Shown: positions 32,819-41,651 of the stretch, piece after piece
Numbering within the stretch: the first letter of the stretch is position 1
Layout of the letters: each line of letters begins with the position of its first letter
Assembly (NCBI GenBank): GCA_964617015.1
Contig: CAZTVG010000002.1
Location: forward strand, 30,066 to 94,065
Length of the DNA stretch: 64,000 bases
From: ASMP01 sp964617015
GTDB taxonomy: Archaea > Nanobdellota > Nanobdellia > Pacearchaeales > GW2011-AR1
Reading direction: 5' to 3'
Position numbers and translations under genes: made by a program
Notes under the pieces: model-generated
Databases searched by the model: none
The model's input: only the letters and a program-made list of their open reading frames with translations
What the model was told of the DNA's origin: nothing

Positions 32819-33182
32819 ACTTAATAAGAAATGACATTTTTAGCTGTTAATTTAACAATTATGTTTAAGAGTTTTATTAATCAAACCAGAATTATCACAG
32901 GCTGTCTAATAATCAATTAATTTCATTAATTTACTGGATTTTGTCTGTGAAAAAAATAGACTAGTATTGGAGTGATATTTTGGAAGTTACTATTAATTTG
33001 AAAGAAGACTGAAATATTTTATTATATTATGATTAATTATTTTCGGATTTTAGGTTTTATTTGATTATCTAACTATATGAAATTTAACAGATTTCACCAG
33101 AGCCAAAAAGATGACTTTTTAAGGGTTCAGTATGAATAGAAGAATATTTATAAATATCTTTTAACTTTTTAAGAAGTAAAAG
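32819..33182. other. 364-bp AT-rich intergenic region
   Basis: No convincing ORF or RNA structure seen. Near its end TTTATAAATA (33147-33156) is a good TATA box for the next gene, which would have a very short leader. Confidence 0.6.
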
Positions 33183-35816
33183 ATGGTGGAAAACATAAGA
33201 TATTTTGCAATATTTTTGACAGTAGTTTTGTTCGCAAGCATGGCTTCTTCAATTTTTTCAGCAGGAAATCCGGACCATTTTATAGAAAATGTGTATGGTC
33301 CTTCTGAAAGTATCAGGGGATGGATAAATATAAGCCTTACCGATGAATCAACAAACTCGCTTTTTGAAGATTCAAGGGGGAATTCGATAAAATTAATTGA
33401 GCTTTTAAAGAAAGACAGCAGTTATAATCCCTCCTGTAACCCTGTTGATTGTTTAACAGATTATACCGCCAGCAGCGGAGAAAACTCAAAAACATTTAGT
33501 TTAAATCTTGGTAGTTCAAAAGTATTTGGGTTAAGATTTACAGGAAATCTTGTTGCAGTAAATTCCGCAAGTTTCAGCCTTCAAAGTGATGCTCCTGTAA
33601 CATGTGTAAGCCAGATAGAAATAGACATCCTTGATGACGGGAATATTGATTTTATAAACAACAAAATTGCCGCAGGAGGTGGTTGTTCTAATCTGAAAAA
33701 TGATGGATGTTATAATGCTCTGGAAGATAAAGAAGAGTATATCATGACAAGTCTTCCTTACTGCCAGAAGATGAATCTTTCAGAATCTCCTGGATTTTAC
33801 CTTGGCGCATGGGTAAAAAATGTCACAGGTTCTTTAAATCTTGAAATGCGGCTTTATGATGATAAAGGTAATGAAATTCAGAATGCAAACTGTGCTTTAC
33901 CTAATCCAACAAATTCAGGAGGAGAAGTTTCATGCCGTGTTAATTATCCTGTTTTAGAATCCAGAGAGCATTATGTTTGTATTTCTTCCACCGGAGGAAC
34001 AGGAGAATATAGAATCAGGGGAAATTCAAATCCTTCTGAAGGGTGTGGTTTTTTTGGTTTTCCTCCTCCATCAAACACCCCTGCAGCCTATGAGATTTTT
34101 GCAGAAGGCATGAAATTTGATAGTGTGGGAACTATACAAATTCCAAATACTTTTCCTAATGGAAATACATTCGGAGCTCTTGTTCAGGATTATATCTTGG
34201 AGAGATATGGCAGCCTTGACTGCTCAGCAGGATGTGTTGTTCCGATAAGATTTATTTCAGGAATAAACCAGCAAATAACAATAAACAATCTAGCTTTAAA
34301 CTATGAAAAAACTACAGGTATTGTGACAGATGATAAATTTTATGATTTAGCAGAAATTCCTGCAAAGGTAAACTCTGATTTTCAAAAAATTTATCTGGAT
34401 GAGGGTGGATTTTCTGTGCCTGATGACTTTGGTACATATGAGTTTTCCTTAAGCCTGGACGGAACAGAAATTTTTTCAGAGGAAGTAAATGTTAAAGACA
34501 TTCCCAAGATTTTGTCTTTGATCCCTATATCAACAGCCTCTGCATTCCCCACAGAATTTAAGGTTGGGGTAAGTTCTCCTGCAAGAATAAAAAAATATTT
34601 CTGGGATTTCGGAGATGGGGATGTTGATGTAACAACAACAAATGAAGTAACTCACACCTACTCTTCTGTAGGACAGTATGAACTGGCAGTGACTGTGACA
34701 GACTTAAGAGAATTAACCTCCTCAAAAACTTTCAGTGTTAGTGTAAGCTCCCCAAAAAACCTGATAAATATAACTCTGGATAAAATGAAGAATAACATTG
34801 ATAACATAAAAATTTATATTATTGATCTGGATTTGTTTGCTCAGGAAAGCCTGAACTCTATTCTTAATATTGATTTTACTGAAGAAGAACTGAAAAGACT
34901 TGAAGCGGCATACAATAATGCGACAGGCGATGCAGAATATAACCAAATTATAACAGACCTGCTGAAATTAAATGTTCCTGCATCACTTACAGAAAGCACT
35001 AGTGCGGAGTCTGTTTCTTTCTTCCCTGACAGAGAAAACATAAATCTGGATATTCTCCAAATTATTGGTGGTGGAAGCTATGACTCAAGCAGAACAGAAG
35101 ATTATGTTAATGGGGTAATGCTGTGGAATCATGAAAATATTGAAACTAAAATGGATTTTAGTGAATTTTCAGGGGTGTATGAGACTTCTGTGGATTCGAT
35201 TTTGAAAGTTTTTAAAATAACCATAAATGAGAAAAAAGATATTGGGGAGAGTTATTTTTTGATTTTACCCAAACTTGAAAACCTTGAATTTGAATCTTCA
35301 GTGATTAGTGTTGAAGAGGGAAATTATGTTTATGTGGACCTGGGAAGAAGTCAAAAAGTTTCATTCTTTACAACAGAAGATATTGATTTTACAAATCTTC
35401 CGGCATTTATATCCCCTGGATTAAGCGGACTATCACTAATTGATATAGTTCCTCCAGAAGATACAGGAAAATCAAACCTGACAATATTTATTTTAGCCAT
35501 CTCTTTACTGATTATTGTCGCATTTATTTCCTACGTGGTTCTTCAGGAATGGTACAAAAAGAAATATGAAAATTACTTATTCAAAAATAAAAATGACCTT
35601 TACAATATGGTTAATTATGTCAATAATTCAAAAAAAAGAGGGCTTAAAAATAAAGAAATTGCGGATAATCTTAAAAAAGCCAAGTGGAGTTCTGAGCAGG
35701 TCAAGTATGTTATGAAAAAATATGCGGGAAAGCGGACAGGAATGTTTGAACTTCCCTTAACAAAGTTGATGAATAAGGTAAAAAAGAGAAGCGATTTTTA
35801 TAAAACAAGATACTGA
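33183..35816 (+). CDS. Large surface protein with PKD domain and C-terminal TM
   Basis: 877 residues. Signal peptide IFLTVVLFASMASSIFSA. The ectodomain is beta-rich with Cys-containing segments; a PKD domain lies at about 463-515 (FWDFGDGDVDVTTTNE, then THTYSSVGQYELAVTVTD). A helical stalk follows, then TM at about 763-787 and a cytosolic tail of about 90 basic residues (GLKNKEIADNLKKAKWSSEQ) that looks like a small helical, possibly HTH-like unit. Role may be adhesion or envelope structure with an inside contact. Confidence 0.78.
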   Translation: MVENIRYFAIFLTVVLFASMASSIFSAGNPDHFIENVYGPSESIRGWINISLTDESTNSLFEDSRGNSIKLIELLKKDSSYNPSCNPVDCLTDYTASSGENSKTFSLNLGSSKVFGLRFTGNLVAVNSASFSLQSDAPVTCVSQIEIDILDDGNIDFINNKIAAGGGCSNLKNDGCYNALEDKEEYIMTSLPYCQKMNLSESPGFYLGAWVKNVTGSLNLEMRLYDDKGNEIQNANCALPNPTNSGGEVSCRVNYPVLESREHYVCISSTGGTGEYRIRGNSNPSEGCGFFGFPPPSNTPAAYEIFAEGMKFDSVGTIQIPNTFPNGNTFGALVQDYILERYGSLDCSAGCVVPIRFISGINQQITINNLALNYEKTTGIVTDDKFYDLAEIPAKVNSDFQKIYLDEGGFSVPDDFGTYEFSLSLDGTEIFSEEVNVKDIPKILSLIPISTASAFPTEFKVGVSSPARIKKYFWDFGDGDVDVTTTNEVTHTYSSVGQYELAVTVTDLRELTSSKTFSVSVSSPKNLINITLDKMKNNIDNIKIYIIDLDLFAQESLNSILNIDFTEEELKRLEAAYNNATGDAEYNQIITDLLKLNVPASLTESTSAESVSFFPDRENINLDILQIIGGGSYDSSRTEDYVNGVMLWNHENIETKMDFSEFSGVYETSVDSILKVFKITINEKKDIGESYFLILPKLENLEFESSVISVEEGNYVYVDLGRSQKVSFFTTEDIDFTNLPAFISPGLSGLSLIDIVPPEDTGKSNLTIFILAISLLIIVAFISYVVLQEWYKKKYENYLFKNKNDLYNMVNYVNNSKKRGLKNKEIADNLKKAKWSSEQVKYVMKKYAGKRTGMFELPLTKLMNKVKKRSDFYKTRY

Positions 35817-35873
35817 GATTTTATTGTAAATAATCACACAAAAATTTAATAAGACCCATTAATAAGAATTAAC

Positions 35874-36515
35874 ATGGTGGCAAAGGCTCTTAAAAATTTT
35901 TTCAAGAAGATTTTTTTAAATATATTCAGGCAAAAGAGGGAGTTGAAACTTGGTTTTTACGGACCTCCGAACGCTGGAAAGACAAGCCTGGCAAACAGAA
36001 TATGCAAGGATTTTACCGGTGAAGAGATTGGAAAAGTCAGCAAGATCCCTCATGAAACAAGGAATGTCCAGTTTAAAGAGAGAGTGAAGATAAGTTACAA
36101 GGGAAAAAATATGACTTTTAAAGTAATAGATACTCCTGGAATTACCACAAAAATAGATTATGAGGATTTCTTAAAGTTTAAATTAAAGAAGAAAGATGCC
36201 AAAACAAGAGCAAAAGAGGCCACGCAGGGTGTTATCGAAAGCATAAAATGGCTGGATGATATGGATGTGGTCGTAATTGTGCTTGATGCCACACAAAACC
36301 CCTACAGCCAGGTTAACATCACAATCATAGGAAATCTTGTTGCAAGAAAAATTCCTGTTTTGATAGTTGCAAATAAAATTGACCTGAAAAAAGCTAACCT
36401 AAAAAAGGTGGAATCAGCATTTCCTGAATATGAGGTTATTGGAATAAGTGCCAGATATGGAAAAAATCTTGAAGAATTTTATGAGTCAATATTCAAGCTC
36501 GCGAAAAAAGTTTAA
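35874..36515 (+). CDS. Era/Der-like archaeal GTPase
   Basis: 213 residues. After a basic helix, motifs in order: G1 GPPNAGKTS, T in G2 (HETRNVQ), G3 DTPG, G4 ANKID and G5 ISAR. No KH domain as in bacterial Era. In archaea this GTPase is commonly found with the DUF2073 and DUF2072 genes, as here, and is thought to act in RNA or ribosome metabolism. Starts about 55 nt after the surface gene. Confidence 0.85.
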   Translation: MVAKALKNFFKKIFLNIFRQKRELKLGFYGPPNAGKTSLANRICKDFTGEEIGKVSKIPHETRNVQFKERVKISYKGKNMTFKVIDTPGITTKIDYEDFLKFKLKKKDAKTRAKEATQGVIESIKWLDDMDVVVIVLDATQNPYSQVNITIIGNLVARKIPVLIVANKIDLKKANLKKVESAFPEYEVIGISARYGKNLEEFYESIFKLAKKV

Positions 36516-36603
36516 GTAAAAATTAAAAAGTATATTTTCCAATATATATTATAATCTTTTCAAAAAAGATTAGACAAAACCTGAAAGAAAAAAGAGAAAA
36601 ACG

Positions 36604-37014
36604 ATGGTGAAAAAAAAAGGTCTTGGCAAAGTCAAAGGGTTTTCCATACAGTTTTTACCTTATTCAGAAATAAAAGACCTAGACAGCACCAAAAGAATCA
36701 GGAAAATACTGAATATAATTCTTGGAAACAATATTCTTATACTTCAGGGAAGGCTTGAACCTGAAGAGGAAACAAGACTTATTGAAGATACTATGGCCAT
36801 GATTGACCACGTGAAGAACTTCAAGGGAATAGAACTTGCCGTAATATCCGGAAACGGGAACAAAAAAGAGGGATTCTTTGGAAGATTCAGAAAGAATCTT
36901 GTAAATACCCTTGCAGGAGGAGATGTGGGAGCTGTGACAATTATAGGTCCTGCAACAATAGTCAAGGAAATAAAAAGAAATCCAAAAAAGATAGAATTGT
37001 TTTTGAACGGTTAA
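36604..37014 (+). CDS. DUF2073 family protein
   Basis: 136 residues, full length for DUF2073. Pattern: LGKVKGFSIQFLPYSEIKDL, RLEPEEETRLIEDTMAMID, then AGGDVGAVTIIGPATIVKEI. Cytosolic, single domain. Gene pairing with the GTPase is conserved in archaea; a role with it in RNA metabolism is inferred. Confidence 0.82.
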   Translation: MVKKKGLGKVKGFSIQFLPYSEIKDLDSTKRIRKILNIILGNNILILQGRLEPEEETRLIEDTMAMIDHVKNFKGIELAVISGNGNKKEGFFGRFRKNLVNTLAGGDVGAVTIIGPATIVKEIKRNPKKIELFLNG

Positions 37015-37155
37015 ATTTATTGATTATTTTAGATTAATAAAAAAATAATTTTATGACCAGCCTTAGAACGCCTTCCAATAATTAAATATCTATTTTTTAT
37101 TTTATAAATATTTACAAGCTATTAGTTAAAATTTATTAATAGAAACATTTATAAC

Positions 37156-37171
37156 GTATACTTGTGTATAC
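37156..37171. promoter_or_regulatory. GTATAC repeats before the RelB-like gene
   Basis: GTATAC at 37156-37161 and 37166-37171, each itself palindromic, follow a TATA-like ATTTATAA (about 37147-37154) and end just before the likely start codon. Likely autoregulatory operator. Confidence 0.45.
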
Positions 37172-37179
37172 AGATGTAT

Positions 37180-37386
37180 ATGGAAACTACAGTAAGGTTG
37201 TCTAATAATATAAAGAAACAGCTTGACAGAATGAAATTGTTTGAAAGAGAGAGTTACAATGACGTTATTGGGGCTTTAATAGAAGACCATCTGGAGGTAA
37301 ATGAGAGAACAAAGAAAGAATTAAGAATTGCTAGAAAGGAAAAGAGTTTTTCCCATAAGGAAGTTGAGAGAAGGCTGAAATTATAA
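37180..37386 (+). CDS. RelB-like ribbon-helix-helix antitoxin
   Basis: About 68 residues from ATG 37180 (ATG 37174 and TTG 37162 are alternatives). N-terminal strand METTVRLSNNIKKQLDRMK and helix ESYNDVIGALIEDHLE form an RHH unit; the charged tail (RIARKEKSFSHKEVERRLK) would bind the toxin. The stop overlaps the toxin start (TAATG). Confidence 0.8.
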   Translation: METTVRLSNNIKKQLDRMKLFERESYNDVIGALIEDHLEVNERTKKELRIARKEKSFSHKEVERRLKL

Positions 37387-37634
37387 TGTTTACAATTGAA
37401 TGGAAAGAGGGAGCCATTAGACAGCTAGAGAAATTACAACCTCTGCTTTCCAAAAGAATTCTGAAAAAAGTTCTGGAGCTAAAGGAAAATCCTTTTTCAA
37501 AAGATATCAAAAGATTAAAGGGAGAAAAGGCCTTCAGATTAAGAGTTGGGGATTATAGGATACTTTTTGATATAGATTTAAACAAAAAATCCATAACAAT
37601 CTTAAGGATGGGACACAGGAAAAACATTTATTAA
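37386..37634 (+). CDS. relE: RelE/ParE-type toxin
   Basis: 82 residues. Canonical fold: FTIEWKEGAIRQLEKLQPL, LKENPFSKDIKRLKGEKAFR, LRVGDYRILFDID, then ILRMGHRKNIY with the Arg/Tyr-type C-terminal residues. Acts as ribosome-dependent mRNA interferase. The TA pair sits between DUF2073 and DUF2072, which are close neighbours elsewhere. Confidence 0.9.
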   Translation: MFTIEWKEGAIRQLEKLQPLLSKRILKKVLELKENPFSKDIKRLKGEKAFRLRVGDYRILFDIDLNKKSITILRMGHRKNIY

Positions 37635-37675
37635 ACTTCCACAAAATTTATAATTCATAGTTTCTTTCAAATAAA

Positions 37676-37786
37676 ATGATTGCAAAAATCTGCGAATTCT
37701 GTGGTAATAAACCAGAAGCAAAATCAAAAATTAAAAGGTATATTAAATCATTAGGAGGTAACGAAAAATCCCTCATCAGTGCGTGA
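37676..37786 (+). CDS. 36-aa CxxC ORF overlapping the DUF2072 start
   Basis: ATG 37676 to TGA. MIAKICEFCGNKPEAKSKIK has a CEFCG zinc-knuckle half, resembling the N-terminus of archaeal MBF1-type zinc ribbons, then ends early. It contains the GGAGGT used by the next gene and its stop lies inside that gene. May be a leader ORF or a fragment; the zinc site would be incomplete alone. Confidence 0.3.
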   Translation: MIAKICEFCGNKPEAKSKIKRYIKSLGGNEKSLISA

Positions 37787-38193
37787 AGTGCTCAAGAATT
37801 ATCTCTCCGGGAAGCAGGGAGCTGTTAGAAGGCTGTGGAGAATGCGGCGGTCATTTTTTCTTTTATATCAGGGATGAACAGATAAACAACATTAAAGAAA
37901 AACTAATTGAAATTCCAACAGAAGAAAAGAAACAGATTGAAAAAGATATAAGGGAAATGGTGGGAATAACTGACGAGCAGGCACCGGTCATTCTTGATAT
38001 AGAATCAATAAGAATTACAGGGGAGGGAAAATTCGAGCTGGACATTGTAAAGCTTTTCAGAAAAGACAGGCCTCTGATTTACAAATTAGAAGAAGGTAAA
38101 TATATCATTGACCTTGCATCCACGCTAAGCGCAAATATAAAAGACATAAAAGGAATAAAAAATCCTGATGACAAGAAAAATAAGGAACGTTAA
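37768..38193 (+). CDS. DUF2072 zinc-ribbon protein with apparent AUC start
   Basis: About 141 residues if started at ATC 37768: (I/M)PHQCVKCSRIISPGS followed by LLEGCGECGGHFFFYI. Family members begin MPHQC-x-x-C, so the first zinc Cys is lost if translation starts at the GTG 37783. There is no ATG/GTG/TTG in frame between the upstream TAA (37759-37761) and the conserved start, but GGAGGT at 37754-37759 is 8 nt before ATC. Overlaps the CCA gene by 26 nt. Confidence 0.75.
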   Translation: MPHQCVKCSRIISPGSRELLEGCGECGGHFFFYIRDEQINNIKEKLIEIPTEEKKQIEKDIREMVGITDEQAPVILDIESIRITGEGKFELDIVKLFRKDRPLIYKLEEGKYIIDLASTLSANIKDIKGIKNPDDKKNKER

Positions 38194-39505
38194 TTCTGTC
38201 TTAAAAGAGGTTTTACAGAGAGTAGAGCCATCTGAAGAAGAGCTAAAAATAATTGAAGATTCGCTCCATGAATTTCTGGACCAGCTTAACAAAAGACTCA
38301 AAGCTTCAAAAATAAATGCAGAGATTTTTCTTGGGGGAAGCTTTGCAAAAGGAACAATAATAAAAAAGGACCTGTATGATATTGATATTTTTGTAAGGTT
38401 TGACAAGGAGCATAAGGAAAATGAACTTTCAAGGCTGACAGGAAGAATTCTCAGGGGGATAAAAAATGTCTCTTTAATTCATGGCTCAAGAGATTACTTC
38501 AGAGTAAATGCTTCCAAAAATTTGGTTTTTGAGATCATCCCTGTAAAAAAAATAAAAAATCCAAAAGAAGCAGAAAACATAACAGACCTTTCTTATGCTC
38601 ATGTTAATTACATAAAAAGAAAACTAAAAAACAAAAAGCTTCCTGATGAAATAAGACTTGCAAAGGCTTTTTGCCACGCAAACAACTGTTATGGAGCTGA
38701 ATCATACATAAGAGGATTTTCAGGATATGCCCTTGAGCTTTTGGTTTATCATTACAACAGTTTTCTCAAATTTATCCATGCCATGTCAAAAATTAAAGAG
38801 AGACAAAAGGCTAAGCCTTTAGCTACTTCGTCTACAAGCAGCCAGAGTAAAGAAATAATAGATATAGAAAAACATTATAAAAACAAAAATCAGGTTTTAA
38901 TGGACATTAACGCCTCAAAGCTCTATTCTCCGGTAATTCTCATAGATCCCACATACAAGCAAAGGAATGTCTTGGCTGCGCTTTCTGAGGAAACCTTCAG
39001 GAAATTCAGAAAAGCCTGTCAGGATTTCTTGAAAAATCCTCATCCTGAAATGTTTGAATCAAAAAAAATAAATCTTGAAAAAATAAGGAAAAATGCAAAA
39101 AAAAGGGGATATGGGTATGTCCTGCTGAAAGCAAAAACCAGTAAGCAGGAAGGGGATATTGCGGGAAGCAAGTTACTGAAATTCTACAAGCATCTTGTAC
39201 ATGAAACTGAAAGGTTTTTTGAAATCAAGGGCAGGGGTTTTGAATATCAGGGCAAAAAATCTGCAAGGTATCTTTTTGTTGTTAAAAAGAAAAAGGAAAT
39301 TTTAATTTCAGGACCTGATATTAATGATAAAAAGAATGTCATAAGATTTAAAAAAAAGCATAAAAAAGTATTTGTTAAGAATAAAAAATTTTATTCAAAA
39401 GAGAAAACCAAGGTAACATTGACGGCATTTATTCAGAATTGGAAGAAAAAACACAGGAAAAGAATCAAAGATATGTATATTACCAGGCTGGAATTTATTT
39501 TTTAA
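38168..39505 (+). CDS. cca: Archaeal (class I) CCA-adding enzyme
   Basis: 445 residues. It adds CCA to tRNA 3' ends; the tRNA-Leu in this window does not encode CCA. Nucleotidyltransferase motif IFLGGSFAKGTIIKKDLYD and IDIFVRF with the two catalytic Asp (DLYDIDIF). The central and C-terminal domains of the archaeal type follow (ESYIRGFSGYALELL, then SPVILIDPTYKQRNVLAALS). Starts inside the DUF2072 gene. Confidence 0.95.
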   Translation: MTRKIRNVNSVLKEVLQRVEPSEEELKIIEDSLHEFLDQLNKRLKASKINAEIFLGGSFAKGTIIKKDLYDIDIFVRFDKEHKENELSRLTGRILRGIKNVSLIHGSRDYFRVNASKNLVFEIIPVKKIKNPKEAENITDLSYAHVNYIKRKLKNKKLPDEIRLAKAFCHANNCYGAESYIRGFSGYALELLVYHYNSFLKFIHAMSKIKERQKAKPLATSSTSSQSKEIIDIEKHYKNKNQVLMDINASKLYSPVILIDPTYKQRNVLAALSEETFRKFRKACQDFLKNPHPEMFESKKINLEKIRKNAKKRGYGYVLLKAKTSKQEGDIAGSKLLKFYKHLVHETERFFEIKGRGFEYQGKKSARYLFVVKKKKEILISGPDINDKKNVIRFKKKHKKVFVKNKKFYSKEKTKVTLTAFIQNWKKKHRKRIKDMYITRLEFIF

Positions 39506-39511
39506 TTCCCT

Positions 39512-39877
39512 CTAGATTACTTCATGAAATGTTACTGGCCCGTATTCATGTTTTCCAAAATATAAAGAGGCTCCATTTTCAAGAGGTGTTATTTCAGTTA
39601 AAGGATTGTCATTTATTTTTGTCCCATTTTTTGAATGATCTTGAATGTAAAATCTTCTTTCATCTTCATTGTAAATTATTGTCGCATGTTCTTTTGAAAT
39701 TGACTTTCGTATAAATCCTGGAACATCCCCTTCTACTAAAAAAATATTTGCTGCGCTTTTTCTTTCATGCCCCTCTTCTTTTCTTCCAATAACTAATTCA
39801 CTTCCATACTTTTTTACTAAATCTGTTAAATTAAAAGTCTTTCCTGTCCAATTTTCTTCCAGTGTTGCATTTTTCAT
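39512..39877 (-). CDS. FHA-domain protein
   Basis: 121 residues, a stand-alone forkhead-associated phosphothreonine-binding domain: LVIGRKEEG (Gly-Arg), SISKEHATIIY (Ser-x-x-His) and HSKNGTKINDN (Asn-Gly). It overlaps the TrmB gene by 4 nt and ends the operon. The N-terminal 20 residues could be a phospho-site or docking strand. No kinase gene is seen nearby. Confidence 0.88.
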   Translation of the reverse strand: MKNATLEENWTGKTFNLTDLVKKYGSELVIGRKEEGHERKSAANIFLVEGDVPGFIRKSISKEHATIIYNEDERRFYIQDHSKNGTKINDNPLTEITPLENGASLYFGKHEYGPVTFHEVI

Positions 39878-40656
39878 TTTTCGCCTCCGATAGCTTTCTC
39901 GAAAAGGGTTGCAAAAGCCTTGGCAAAGAATTCAGAATTAAGCCAGATTGCAACATCTTCATTGGTGTTATCTCTGGACAGGTAAAATATTATCTCTTTT
40001 CTGTCTATTATAAAGAATTTTGCGTCTATGTTTATCTTCCTTATTTTAATTTTAAGACTGTCTTTTATTTTTGCGATAAGCCTCTCATCTCCTGAGAGTG
40101 CAACCTTTAATTTTATATCTGATTTTTTAAGGGTTTCAAGCGTTTGCTGGAAAAGTTTTATTTTTGAATTCACATCTTCGGCATTCGTGCAGATTATAAC
40201 TTCTTTTTTTGCGTTCTGGAGAATTTCCCTTAAGTAATTTGCTATGTTTGCTCTTCCTTTCAGTGATGCAGATAAATCCTCGCGTTTCACAGGATTTAAT
40301 CCTTCTTTGTAAAGCTCTTCAAGTTTTGTGAATTCGTTTGTGCTTTTTATGTTTGAGAGACTTACTATTCTCTCTTCAGCATTATTTCTGACATTATTTT
40401 TTAGTTTCTCAAGAATTATGTATGGTTTGACTCCAAGGTACTTCACAGGTTTTCCAAGCTTTACGATTGCGAAACCTTTTTTTTCAAGGCTTTCAAGTAC
40501 ATCATAAGTTCTTGACCTAGGAACACTGGAAATCTCTGCTATTTCTCCTGCAGAAGCCACGCCTTTTCCAAGCAAAGCCAGCCAGACTTTTGTCTCATAT
40601 ACATTCAAGTCAAAATAATCCTTGATTTTGCTTACTAATTCTTGTTTTACGAGCAT
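39874..40656 (-). CDS. TrmB-family transcriptional regulator
   Basis: 260 residues. Winged helix at about 12-75 (LNVYETKVWLALLGKGVASA, then SSVPRSRTYDVLESLEKKGF), linker helix, and a PLD-like effector domain (EVIICTNAEDV; IDAKFFIIDRKEIIFYLSRD). It overlaps the upstream gene by 10 nt and the FHA gene by 4 nt. Confidence 0.88.
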   Translation of the reverse strand: MLVKQELVSKIKDYFDLNVYETKVWLALLGKGVASAGEIAEISSVPRSRTYDVLESLEKKGFAIVKLGKPVKYLGVKPYIILEKLKNNVRNNAEERIVSLSNIKSTNEFTKLEELYKEGLNPVKREDLSASLKGRANIANYLREILQNAKKEVIICTNAEDVNSKIKLFQQTLETLKKSDIKLKVALSGDERLIAKIKDSLKIKIRKINIDAKFFIIDRKEIIFYLSRDNTNEDVAIWLNSEFFAKAFATLFEKAIGGEK

Positions 40657-40937
40657 TTTCTTTTGGTTAAAATTTTACCTAATCTCCCCACTAAGGCTAA
40701 GTCTGCAATTTGAGAGTTACCCTTTAAATCTTCTGACGCTTCCTCACATAGTCTTCCTATATCATCGCCATGAACTTGAACATTAACTCCTCTAAAAACA
40801 GCAACCTTTTTTTCCCTACTTCTTAATCTAGGTTCTGTACCCTTATCAAAATATCTGGGAAAATAGGCCTCAGGTCCGCCATCTTCAGGACTAAACCTCC
40901 CTATCAAAACATTTCCATAATCTGATTGTATTGTCAT
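40647..40937 (-). CDS. Hypothetical protein, operon with TrmB and FHA
   Basis: 96 residues. Beta-strand-rich start (QSDYGNVLIGRFSPEDGG), a basic middle (RLRSREKKVAVFRGVNVQVH) and a helical end (IADLALVGRLGKILTKRK). Not recognised. Tightly spaced on both sides (1-nt gap upstream, overlap downstream). Confidence 0.6.
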   Translation of the reverse strand: MTIQSDYGNVLIGRFSPEDGGPEAYFPRYFDKGTEPRLRSREKKVAVFRGVNVQVHGDDIGRLCEEASEDLKGNSQIADLALVGRLGKILTKRKCS

Positions 40938-40938
40938 T

Positions 40939-41187
40939 TTAGTTTTGTAATAGTAATCTAGACAAATTTAGTGAGTTAATAGATAGTAATTCTTCAAGGT
41001 CTGCCCATTCTTCTTCTCTTAATCTCCTATGTAAATTACTTGATGTAAGATTATATATTGTGTTTTGTATTTCATCAAGTTGTTTTCTATTTGTGTCTAC
41101 TCTTGAAGGGTTTTGGTTGTAGTAACTTATTATTTCCTGATACCTTTCAAGGTTTGCTTTCAATATTTCTGAATAGTTTCTTTCCAT
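40939..41187 (-). CDS. Hypothetical helical protein, first gene of FHA/TrmB operon
   Basis: 82 residues, all-helical and charged (YSEILKANLERYQEIISYYN, REEEWADLEELLSINSLNLS). Not recognised. It opens a four-gene minus-strand operon with the 96-aa protein, TrmB and FHA. A/T-rich promoter sequence (ACTTATAAAG on the plus strand near 41211) precedes it. Confidence 0.6.
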   Translation of the reverse strand: MERNYSEILKANLERYQEIISYYNQNPSRVDTNRKQLDEIQNTIYNLTSSNLHRRLREEEWADLEELLSINSLNLSRLLLQN

Positions 41188-41294
41188 AATAAAAATCCAT
41201 AGAAATCCTTACTTATAAAGCTTATGGTTTTGTTACTTTCCTAGAGTGAGAACACTTTGGAAAAGTTTAAAAGGTTGGGATTTATGGGTGAATT

Positions 41295-41633
41295 ATGACA
41301 CAAAGAGAATTATCTGGTGATGAAGCAAAAATTTATGGTGAGTACATAGGAAAATATGTAATTTTATTTCCTGCTCAAGGATCAAGTTATTCAGGAAAAT
41401 TAGTGAATATTGAGAAAGGTCATGCTATTTTAAATCCTCATCAAGGAGCAGAGTTTAGTAAAACAAAGGGCCTTACAAGAAAACTAATTCCTAAAAATGC
41501 AAAGGTTAGATTAGAATATATTATAACAATAGAGCCTACGACTAAAGAAGATTTGGAAGCTTATTGTGAATTTCAGAATGAACAAGATGTTTTAGAGTTA
41601 AAAAAGAGAAAATCTAAACCAAAAGATAACTAA
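41295..41633 (+). CDS. Hypothetical small beta-rich protein
   Basis: 112 residues. Segment YIGKYVILFPAQGSSYSGKL followed by VNIEKGHAILNPHQGAEF has the rhythm of a small beta-barrel (Sm-like or SH3-like): strand, turn, strand with Gly, then a third strand. The C-terminus is charged (ELKKRKSKPKDN). Not firmly assignable. Precedes the repeat HTH gene by 18 nt. Confidence 0.55.
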   Translation: MTQRELSGDEAKIYGEYIGKYVILFPAQGSSYSGKLVNIEKGHAILNPHQGAEFSKTKGLTRKLIPKNAKVRLEYIITIEPTTKEDLEAYCEFQNEQDVLELKKRKSKPKDN

Positions 41634-41651
41634 TCAAGATTCCTCATAAAT

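Noticed and set aside
41295..41633. Firm call as Sm-like protein
   Set aside because: The strand pattern is suggestive but the Sm1/Sm2 motifs are not clear; kept as hypothetical.
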